In this document: positions 1 through 5,963 of the stretch, piece after piece
Layout: every line of letters begins with the position of its first letter
How positions within the stretch are numbered: position 1 is the stretch's first letter
NCBI GenBank assembly: GCA_003486645.1
Contig: DNGI01000544.1
Location: forward strand, 1,226-12,109
DNA from: Cyanobacteria bacterium UBA11370
GTDB lineage: Bacteria; Cyanobacteriota; Cyanobacteriia; Cyanobacteriales; Coleofasciculaceae
Length of the DNA stretch: 10,884 nucleotides
Direction: 5' to 3'
Position numbers and translations under genes: made by a program
The notes under the pieces: generated by a model
Seen by the model: only the letters and a program-made list of their open reading frames with translations
Database searches by the model: none
Told to the model about the DNA's origin: nothing

Positions 1-33
1 ATTAGCCATTAACAATTAGCGATTAGCCATTAA
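1..33. repeat. Short direct repeat at the 3' end of the hydrolase gene
   Basis: The 12-mer ATTAGCCATTAA occurs at 1-12 and again at 22-33 (21-bp period), with a partial AATTAGCG unit between them. The second copy overlaps the stop codon of the hydrolase gene (30-32). It resembles the AT-rich tandem repeats common between cyanobacterial genes. It is cut by the window edge, so the full length is unknown. Confidence 0.6.
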
Positions 34-1208
34 TAATTCGGAATCAGAGGAACATCTGTCGCTTCCTCTAAGTTACTCATGTTCACCGCATCAACTTTAC
101 CCGTAGTCAAAAAGCGGAAAACTTCTTGATAAAGACTCTTCCAGAAGCGGTTAGTCATCCCTTGGCTAACTTCTCTGGGGTCTATGAGTGGGTGAGGGAC
201 AAGATCACTGGCTTCATAAAGATAGTAGCGATGACCTTTTGCTTCACCACCGATCTGTTCAAAGAATTTTTGGTTAGTTTTAAGATCAGCAGCGTCTTCG
301 TTTTCAGTGAGTACTAAAAACGTGGGAATATTGTGTAACGTTTGTCGGTTTTTCTCATTACGGACAAAACAACCAAAGCGGTTAGCAGCAGTTAAACATC
401 CCACTGGGAAGCTGATGTTGTGTTCAAAAGAAAACTCTCTGAGATCCAGAGGACCAGTAAGATTAATATACCGCTCATTGATTTCATTCGCTACTTCTAG
501 CAAGGGAGCGCAGGCAACCACCTTTTTAATGCGATCGGGTCGAGAGGCAGCCAGACCTAGTGCTGTTGCGCCACCAACCGATAATCCTACCGTATAAATT
601 GGCCCTGGCATTGCATCCAATTCCCCTAAACGCTGCTGGGCATCATGGAGAAAATTCATGTGGGTGGAAGTAAAATAGCGATCGAAGTCGGGGTCATTGG
701 GTCGTTCAATCGCTAATGCCATATCTCCCAAACGGCGATCAAGGGTCAAGATACGATTAACTAAGCCAAGCTTCTGAAGGAGGGTTGTTTTCTTGAGTTG
801 TTCAAAGATGTTGGCACGATTTGAGAAGAAATTTTGTAAGATTGGGTCTTTCTTTACCTTTTCTTGGATTGGGTTATAAAATTCGGGTTTGAGGTCAACT
901 TGAGGCCAGTATTTATCGGCTGGTAAAAAGGCATGACCAGCAAGGGGAATTTGATAGATATTGAAGCCGTTGCGATAGAGATAGTCGGCTAAAATTTCCA
1001 TCTGTTTCGGTTTAGCAGAAAAGCCATGAAAGACCATGACTGTACCCCGAATTTGCTCCCCTGGTTCATGGATTTGGTAGTAGGGATAAACGCCTTCGCG
1101 CTTGTCTGGGTTCGCATACCAATCGAGGAAATAGTTCTCGATCGCTTTTTTCGTTTTGGCAATTTGGTCAGCCGTTGGGGTAACAAAAGTCTCTGTTGTG
1201 GTTGTCAT
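30..1208 (-). CDS. Alpha/beta hydrolase, probable serine esterase or lipase-like enzyme
   Basis: This 392-residue protein has the landmarks of an alpha/beta-hydrolase fold. An HGF oxyanion-type motif follows a hydrophobic strand at residues 57-63 and a GHA turn lies at 91-93. The nucleophile elbow is GLSVGG at 208-213, with Ser210 as catalytic nucleophile. A probable acid lies in the LTENED segment (300-305), and a late His339 (VPHP) completes a plausible triad. A helical insertion of about 90 residues (100-190) between the GHA turn and the nucleophile elbow would form a lid or cap over the active site. There is no signal peptide or membrane segment, so it is probably cytoplasmic. The start is an ATG with no obvious Shine-Dalgarno sequence. 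The gene lies 64 nt downstream of the small membrane-anchored protein and is probably the last gene of the four-gene group. The substrate cannot be told from sequence; hydrolysis of an ester or lipid is the family expectation. Confidence 0.82.
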   Translation of the reverse strand: MTTTTETFVTPTADQIAKTKKAIENYFLDWYANPDKREGVYPYYQIHEPGEQIRGTVMVFHGFSAKPKQMEILADYLYRNGFNIYQIPLAGHAFLPADKYWPQVDLKPEFYNPIQEKVKKDPILQNFFSNRANIFEQLKKTTLLQKLGLVNRILTLDRRLGDMALAIERPNDPDFDRYFTSTHMNFLHDAQQRLGELDAMPGPIYTVGLSVGGATALGLAASRPDRIKKVVACAPLLEVANEINERYINLTGPLDLREFSFEHNISFPVGCLTAANRFGCFVRNEKNRQTLHNIPTFLVLTENEDAADLKTNQKFFEQIGGEAKGHRYYLYEASDLVPHPLIDPREVSQGMTNRFWKSLYQEVFRFLTTGKVDAVNMSNLEEATDVPLIPNY

Positions 1209-1272
1209 AGGTTGAAATACAATGAATCATCCAAAATGAAAAATCGAAGGCTCAAAACTCAAAACGTCTAAA

Positions 1273-1818
1273 TTAGGGATCGAAAATATACCAACTAACA
1301 ATTGCTGAACCGACGAGAATAACTAGCCATGCTAAAGTTGCTAGTAAGGGTGAAGGTGAAGACGAAGATGTAGGTTGACTCACTTTTTTCACTCTTAGTG
1401 ACACTCCACCCTGGTTATCTTCAACCCGATCATCACCAATAAAAAAGTTAACGTTACTGCTGGAACTGAGGGTAAATGATGCGTTTTGTGCTTTAGCCAG
1501 TGCCTGTTCGGGTGTAGCAAATACGCCCGTTGTTGGCACATTGATGGTAAATTCGTTCGAGCTGATACAATACTCATTTAACCATCCGGTTGTACAGTTT
1601 TCTCCTTTATCATCACAACCAATAATAAAATTCCAACGACTCCAAGCATCATATAGACCCCCCTTTCCCTTGCCAATAAACTGCACTTCATAGGTTCCCG
1701 CAGTCAAGAATTCAACAACTGGATTTTTCGGAGTGTTAGCACAGGCATCAATATTAATAATAACCCCAGCATCAGCACTTCCCGACGGTCTTTGAGCAGA
1801 TGGCACTCGATTTGACAT
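1273..1818 (-). CDS. Small tail-anchored Cys-containing beta-rich protein, unknown function
   Basis: I do not recognise a named family for this 181-residue protein. The N-terminal ~145 residues look like one beta-rich domain with four cysteines (26, 68, 75, 84). It contains a GTYEVQF strand (41-47), an AWSRW segment (58-62) and a closing DNQGGVSLRV strand (134-143). The last segment weakly recalls the Ca/galactose-binding end of LecA-like lectins and similar strands in cyanobacterial exported proteins; this is impression only. A Ser/Pro linker (147-157) leads to one hydrophobic helix at about 158-178 ending in YIFDP, so it is a C-terminal anchor. No N-terminal signal peptide and no PEP-CTERM motif are visible. 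The start is well supported: GGAG (1827-1830) lies 8 nt before the ATG. It lies 56 nt after the FG-GAP gene and 64 nt before the hydrolase, suggesting co-transcription. Confidence 0.75.
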   Translation of the reverse strand: MSNRVPSAQRPSGSADAGVIINIDACANTPKNPVVEFLTAGTYEVQFIGKGKGGLYDAWSRWNFIIGCDDKGENCTTGWLNEYCISSNEFTINVPTTGVFATPEQALAKAQNASFTLSSSSNVNFFIGDDRVEDNQGGVSLRVKKVSQPTSSSSPSPLLATLAWLVILVGSAIVSWYIFDP

Positions 1819-1874
1819 TGATGTTTCTCCAAATAGGACGTTAAGAATGACCTAAGCGTTTAGCGAGAGAAATC

Positions 1875-3521
1875 TTAATTCACCCCAGCTTCAAAAATAT
1901 AGGCACTCCCGGCATAAGGATTACCTTGGGCATCGGCATTATGTGCCCCGACAACAGCAAATTTTCCATTGGTTGCAACGGCATAACCGAAGGAATCACT
2001 GCGTTGCAATTCAGGGGGTTGGAGTTTCTGTTTTTGCATCCATTGACCATTTTCTTGTTGAAAAATATAGGTGCTGCCTGCATCAGGATGCCCTTCTAAA
2101 TCAACCCCATAAGCACCAACAATTACGACATCGCCACTGATAGAAACCGACGTTCCAAAGCCATCACCCCGTTGTAAATCAGCAGGTTGAAGTTTCTGTT
2201 TTTCAATCCACTGCCCATTCTCCAATTGGAAAATATAAGCAGTGCCTGTATCGAGACGACCTTCGGCATCAACACCATCCGCTCCGATAATAGCAATATC
2301 TCCCTTAATCGCAACGGAATTACCGAAGTTATCACCCTGCTTCAAATCAGCGGGTTGAAGTTTTTGTTTTTGAACCCACTGGTCATTTTCTAGATTAAAA
2401 ATGTAAGCACTACCTGCATATTGACCCCCTTCAGCATTGGCAAAACGTGCCCCAACAATTGCGACATCGTTACTAATCGCAACAGCAGTACCAAAATTAT
2501 CTCCACGCTGCAAATCAGCAGGTTGGAGTTTTTGTTTTTGAACCCACTGGTTATTTTCTAATTGAAAAATATAGGCACTGCCGACATATTGATCGCTATG
2601 ACTATTTGCCAAACGCGCCCCGATAATGGCTATATTTCCGCTAATTGCAACCGCGTAACCGAAGTTATCTCCGTGTTGTAAATCAGACGGTTGGATCTTC
2701 TGTTTTTCAATCCAATGACCATTCTCGAATTCAAAAATATAGGCACTCCCGGCATATTGACCGCCTTCTGCACCTGCAAAATAAGCACCAACAATCGCAA
2801 TATTATTACTAATTGCAACCGAGTTTCCGAAGCAACTTCCCCGCTGTAAATCACCGGGTTGAAGCTTTTGTTTTTGAATCCACTGACCGTTTTCTAATTG
2901 AAAACTATAGATACTGCCTGCGTATTTATCACTGTTTGCATCAGCAAGACGTGCCCCAATAATTGCTACTTCTTCACTAATGGCAACGGAACTTCCGAAG
3001 ATATATTGACGCTGCAAATCAGGGGGTTGAAGCTTCTGTTTTTGTTGCCATTGTCCCGTACTACTCTCTAAAAGTGATGGCAGATTGAAGGAACGACAAC
3101 ACTCAACCGGGGAATCACCAGAAACAGATTCTACAGCGGTTCCAACTGTAGCGCCTTTTTGACCAATCATCGCCCAAGACCCTCGGAAAGTGAGATAATA
3201 AATGAGATAACTTCCGAGAGATTCACAGGCTTTTTTTGCACGGTCATTCAGACTTAAAGTAGCATCATCTTTAGCTGCGATCGCTACAATTCGACCTTGA
3301 GGTAAGTTCTCGACCAACTCAGCAAATGCTGTTACTGAACTTGCATCGATACAAGTATCAAAGGTTGTGCAAGAGATCGTTTGACCCGTCACTTCATCAA
3401 TAACAGCAACATTGAGTCCACAACCGTAGTTTTCAAATCCAAATCCAACTTCTTGGTCATTTAACATGATCAGGGCATAGTTGCCATAGTCATGACCAGC
3501 CGAATAAACGTTCACAATCAT
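1875..3521 (-). CDS. ILEI/PANDER (FAM3-like) domain fused to a seven-bladed FG-GAP propeller
   Basis: Numbered from an upstream in-frame ATG at 3542, the product is 555 residues. The N-terminal ~140 residues are an ILEI/PANDER domain: GCGLNVAVID (40-49), LPQGRIVAIAAKDDA (80-94) and FRGSWAMIGQKGA (119-131). A Cys-rich linker, ECCRSF (147-152), leads to seven repeats. These begin at Trp165, 221, 277, 333, 389, 445 and 501, an exact 56-residue spacing. Each repeat reads roughly W-QKQKLQP-DLQ, FG-SVAIS, AIVGA, GSAYIF, which is the FG-GAP (integrin-alpha N-terminal propeller) pattern. No DxDxDG calcium loop is seen. I chose the second ATG (3521, codon 8) because AAGGAACGGAAC precedes it, while the first ATG has no Shine-Dalgarno and the 307-residue homologue starts at a similar point. 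No signal peptide or membrane helix is visible. The family suggests a binding or adhesion role; the ligand is unknown. Confidence 0.88.
   Translation of the reverse strand: MIVNVYSAGHDYGNYALIMLNDQEVGFGFENYGCGLNVAVIDEVTGQTISCTTFDTCIDASSVTAFAELVENLPQGRIVAIAAKDDATLSLNDRAKKACESLGSYLIYYLTFRGSWAMIGQKGATVGTAVESVSGDSPVECCRSFNLPSLLESSTGQWQQKQKLQPPDLQRQYIFGSSVAISEEVAIIGARLADANSDKYAGSIYSFQLENGQWIQKQKLQPGDLQRGSCFGNSVAISNNIAIVGAYFAGAEGGQYAGSAYIFEFENGHWIEKQKIQPSDLQHGDNFGYAVAISGNIAIIGARLANSHSDQYVGSAYIFQLENNQWVQKQKLQPADLQRGDNFGTAVAISNDVAIVGARFANAEGGQYAGSAYIFNLENDQWVQKQKLQPADLKQGDNFGNSVAIKGDIAIIGADGVDAEGRLDTGTAYIFQLENGQWIEKQKLQPADLQRGDGFGTSVSISGDVVIVGAYGVDLEGHPDAGSTYIFQQENGQWMQKQKLQPPELQRSDSFGYAVATNGKFAVVGAHNADAQGNPYAGSAYIFEAGVN
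1878..3050 (-). repeat. Seven in-frame 168-nt coding repeats (FG-GAP blades)
   Basis: These are the seven 56-codon propeller blades at DNA level. The copies have mostly diverged at synonymous sites, but some stretches remain identical. A 26-bp stretch at 1891-1916 recurs exactly at 2731-2756, which is 840 bp or five periods away. The array is therefore in strict register with no indels between units. Confidence 0.9.
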
Positions 3522-3597
3522 AGTGGTTCCGTTCCTTGTCATTGTTTAGGCTGTCGTTTAAAAGTTCTGTTTAACGATACCATTAAGGGAATTTAGA

Positions 3598-3620
3598 GAG
3601 TGGGGAGTGGGGAGTGGGGA
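3598..3620. repeat. Heptanucleotide STRR (GAGTGGG x3)
   Basis: Three consecutive GAGTGGG units plus two bases lie between the two ILEI/PANDER genes, followed by a purine-rich tail. This is typical of the short tandemly repeated repetitive sequences of filamentous cyanobacteria. The spacer as a whole is ~130 nt to the preferred downstream start. Confidence 0.85.
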
Positions 3621-3652
3621 AGAGGGCATAGGGACGTTAAAGTTGTGACGGT

Positions 3653-4576
3653 TTATTGATTGGATTGAGTTGATGTTAACCAGAATTTTACAGCAGCGGA
3701 TTCAGTATTGCTCAATTGTTCTATTGCCGAACCTGGGGAAGCGCCTTTATGACCCACTATTGCCCATGAATTGCGGAATTGGATGTAGCGAATTAGGCTA
3801 CTACCAATGGATTCACAGGCTTGTTTGGCACGGTCTGATAGATTAATACTGGCATCATCTTGCACCGCGATCGCTACTATTTGACCATCGGCTAACTCTT
3901 CAATTCGTTGGGCAAAGGTATCAGCAGCGGTTGGATCAGCGAATAAATCAAAGGATTGGCTAAACATTGAAGTGCCATTTGAAGGATCGAAAACGACTAA
4001 ATTAAGCCCTCGTTGATATCCGCCTTCAATGTCAATACTCTCGCCATTTAGACTAATTTGAGCTATAGTTCCGTCATCACCACTACTCGATTTAACGGCA
4101 ATGCAAGCCCCATTTTCACTAACTGATGGAAAGGTAAAGGGTCGCCAACAAGAAACAGCACAATAGTCTGATAATTCTTCTTTGGCTTTTGTGGGTTTTG
4201 CTCCTTTTTGACCAATCATTGCCCAAGAACTTCGGAATCGTAAACTGTAAATTTTCAGACTTCCTAACGATTTACAGGCAGCTTTGACTTGATCAGAAAG
4301 ATTATAACTGGCATCATCGTGGACTGCGATCGCTACAATCCGTCCTTCCGGAAGGTTCTCTACAAATTGCACAAAGGCTTCAGAATTTCCTTCGGTATAA
4401 GGATCGAACGTGGTGCAGCAAATTTTCTGACCTGTGGTTTCATTGATGACGGCAACATTGAATCCCCGCGAGTATTTCTCAAATCCGAATTCTATATCGT
4501 TTAAGGTAATAAAGGTTGGGTCACTATAGGATAACCCGGCTGACTGAACTTTGACTGTTATGACTTTATTGTTCAT
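3653..4576 (-). CDS. Tandem double ILEI/PANDER (FAM3-like, 'GG') domain protein
   Basis: This 307-residue protein is two copies of the domain that begins its 555-residue neighbour. Domain 1 (about 5-147) shows RGFNVAVIN (37-45), LPEGRIVAIAVHDDAS (75-90) and FRSSWAMIGQKGA (114-126). Domain 2 (about 157-297) shows RGLNLVVFD (189-197), GQIVAIAVQDDAS (231-243) and FRNSWAIVGHKGA (267-279). These match the core of the ILEI/PANDER family: an FD strand, then G-IV-IAV-D-AS, then FR-SWA-IG-KG. In animals the domain occurs in secreted FAM3 proteins and in POMGNT1, and a related one occurs in phage tail fibres. A Cys-Trp linker (SCWRPF, 142-147) after domain 1 corresponds to ECCRSF in the neighbour. No signal peptide or membrane segment is visible. 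The start ATG lacks a strong Shine-Dalgarno. It is the first gene of the left cluster; its biochemical role in bacteria is unknown. Confidence 0.87.
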   Translation of the reverse strand: MNNKVITVKVQSAGLSYSDPTFITLNDIEFGFEKYSRGFNVAVINETTGQKICCTTFDPYTEGNSEAFVQFVENLPEGRIVAIAVHDDASYNLSDQVKAACKSLGSLKIYSLRFRSSWAMIGQKGAKPTKAKEELSDYCAVSCWRPFTFPSVSENGACIAVKSSSGDDGTIAQISLNGESIDIEGGYQRGLNLVVFDPSNGTSMFSQSFDLFADPTAADTFAQRIEELADGQIVAIAVQDDASINLSDRAKQACESIGSSLIRYIQFRNSWAIVGHKGASPGSAIEQLSNTESAAVKFWLTSTQSNQ

Positions 4577-4594
4577 TGCGATTTTTTCGTATTT

Positions 4595-4608
4595 GTAAGA
4601 AATTATAC
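4595..4608 (-). promoter_or_regulatory. Candidate promoter -10 box overlapping an NtcA-like palindrome
   Basis: On the minus strand a perfect TATAAT (4602-4607) lies inside GTATAATTTCTTAC, which fits the NtcA consensus GTA-N8-TAC exactly. It is 19 nt upstream of the double ILEI/PANDER start codon. No good -35 element is seen at 16-18 nt. A GTA-N8-TAC match is expected by chance a few times in 10 kb, so the regulatory reading is weak. If real, the overlap with the -10 box would favour repression. Confidence 0.3.
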
Positions 4609-4772
4609 TAATTTTACGTTAACCTGCATCATTTTTTTTGCGAAATCATTTTGTGTCCATCTATAATAAAAATGAATTGACTTAATTTAGGGGTATAGAT
4701 TTCTGTTTTGTTGTTTATTTTAATTTTGTAATAAGCCTGAAATTCAAGCTCAATGGAAGTTTAGCTTTAACC

Positions 4773-4822
4773 TAAGCTGTTGTGCATCTAAATTGCCTAT
4801 TTTTCAGTTAAGAAACAAGCCG
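4773..4822 (+). repeat. Interspersed repeat, copy 1 (TTGTGCATCTAAA motif)
   Basis: It begins with TAAGCTGTTGTGCATCTAAA (4773-4792), which matches 5640-5659 at 19 of 20 positions. About 12 bases later, 4805-4822 matches 5679-5696 at 14 of 18 positions. Both copies have the same orientation and flank the cupin gene. Confidence 0.6.
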
Positions 4823-5153
4823 TTAAACTCTCTCCCCCTCTATTGAAACAGGGAATTTAAAAGCCTGACAGCTTACCTCTTAAACTTTGCATTCCGACTA
4901 GAATTTTGGGGTTTTCCTTTCCCCCTTCTCTACTCCCTCCTTTCAACAGAGATGTGATTTTGAGGTAAATAATAACATCATCGGTGCTAGCAGACAAATA
5001 GAGAAAACTAATTCAACGTTTCCTACTTTTCCTACCTTGGCTACCGAGACAAAGGATATTGCTGAAACAAGCGATCGCTTTGCTAAAATTTTCCACCATG
5101 CCGAAAGTTAACCTCCCCTTACACTGAATATCATTTTTAATTAAACTATGCAG

Positions 5154-5594
5154 CTAAATAGGTGCAACCATCTCAACACCATATTTGTGAAGAATTTCAG
5201 ACATTTGGGGAAGATCATTAGGAACATCCCGAATCTTCTCTCCCATTTCGAGAAAGAAATCATCAATTGCACCTCCAATTGTCCATGCCAGAAACCGGGC
5301 GGGTTGGTCAGAATGATTGATGTAACCATGTAACGTGCCTGCGGTGACATGAACAAAATCATCTGGCTTGATGGTAAACTCTTCGCTGCCTACCTGCATC
5401 ATCATCGAACCCTCCAGCATATAGTAGCTTTCCTCTTCACAGGTATGAGTATGGGGTGGAACAAATCCTCCAGGAGGAACCTCAACCGTTACAACACTCA
5501 TCTGATTCGGTGATTGTATAGATTTTAGTTTGATACATATCGTATCACTTAAAACCTGGACTCTATGCCCTTCTTGACTTCGCACTACGGTCAT
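5154..5594 (-). CDS. Single-domain cupin protein
   Basis: Read from the ATG at 5594 the protein is 146 residues, the size of small one-domain cupins. Cupin motif 1 is clear: a Gly-rich turn, then HTH with metal-ligand candidates His48 and His50, Glu55, and a Gly seven residues later (EGS). Motif 2 is TAGTLHGYIN, giving His89 as the fourth ligand, with Thr in place of the usual Pro. A metal-binding beta-barrel is therefore expected; enzymatic, sensor or binding roles are all possible and the substrate is unknown. No signal peptide is visible. The reading frame can be extended to a TTG at 5633, but AGGGAA (5601-5606) six nt before the ATG supports the shorter form. It stands apart from its neighbours, with a MITE upstream and a long gap downstream, so it is probably monocistronic. 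Confidence 0.85.
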   Translation of the reverse strand: MTVVRSQEGHRVQVLSDTICIKLKSIQSPNQMSVVTVEVPPGGFVPPHTHTCEEESYYMLEGSMMMQVGSEEFTIKPDDFVHVTAGTLHGYINHSDQPARFLAWTIGGAIDDFFLEMGEKIRDVPNDLPQMSEILHKYGVEMVAPI

Positions 5595-5639
5595 TATTTT
5601 TTCCCTGAAATTGGTAAGTTTCCTTGTATTCAAATTTCA

Positions 5640-5696
5640 TAAGCTATTGTGCATCTAAAATCTCAATTACAGATTCTTCAATTAAGACACAATCAG
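5640..5696 (+). repeat. Interspersed repeat, copy 2, with imperfect inverted ends
   Basis: TAAGCTATTGTGCATCTAAA (5640-5659) and a second block (5679-5696) match the copy at 4773-4822. This copy has imperfect inverted ends, TTGTGCATCT against ATTAAGACACAA, and may be a small mobile or structured element. It lies directly upstream of the cupin gene, so it could carry that gene's leader. Confidence 0.55.
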
Positions 5697-5757
5697 CCTA
5701 TTCTCCACTTCTGTAAAAAAGTCTAATGGACATCTCCAGAAATTAGGTTCTTACTTA

Positions 5758-5935
5758 TACAGGATAGGGAGCATCCCATTTTTGCAAAAATACCCGGCGA
5801 TTGGAAATCGCGGCGATAAAACCGAAGTCCGCCTACGCGGACTAAATTGAGCCTGCGTAGGCAGGCTTTGTTTGTATAGCCCCAGGCTTCCAGCCTGTGG
5901 GCAATTTGCAACTTTGGGATGCTCCCTACAGGATA
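5758..5935. mobile_element. 160-bp MITE with terminal inverted repeats and 9-bp target duplication
   Basis: The element spans 5767-5926. The ends are GGGAGCATCCCA and its exact inverse, and the inverted repeat extends to about 22 bp with 19 matches (an inner TTGCAAA also pairs). The identical 9-mer TACAGGATA flanks both sides (5758-5766 and 5927-5935), a clean target-site duplication. Inside are four adjacent hairpins: GCGATT/AATCGC (5797-5811), GTCCGC/GCGGAC (5827-5842), GCCTGC/GCAGGC (5851-5866) and CAGGC/GCCTG (5883-5897). No transposase is present, so it must have been mobilised in trans. The 9-bp duplication limits the candidate transposase families, but I cannot name one. Confidence 0.85.
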
Positions 5936-5963
5936 AGGCTTGGAGATACTTTTCAAGAGAGAT

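Larger units (their letters stand above)
4577..5153. other. Gene-free interval
   Basis: I see no credible coding sequence in these 577 bases. The interval is AT-rich. It holds the candidate promoter next to the left cluster, one copy of a ~50-bp repeat (from 4773) also found upstream of the cupin gene, pyrimidine-rich runs (4830-4840 and 4914-4943) and one HIP1 octamer (5071-5078). It is long enough for a small RNA, but no distinctive fold was recognised. Confidence 0.6.

Noticed and set aside
1026..1271. Plus-strand open frame of 81 codons
   Set aside because: It is antisense to the hydrolase gene over most of its length and has no domain signal or ribosome site.
1300..1345. PEP-CTERM sorting signal at the end of the 181-residue protein
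   Set aside because: There is a C-terminal hydrophobic helix, but no Pro-Glu-Pro motif before it and no basic tail after it; the protein ends YIFDP.
1878..3050. CRISPR-like or satellite array
   Set aside because: The regular 168-nt repeats are in-frame protein blades, not direct repeats with unique spacers.
5595..5633. Longer cupin start at a TTG codon
   Set aside because: The ATG at 5594 has a well-placed AGGGAA, and the extra residues are not part of the cupin fold.
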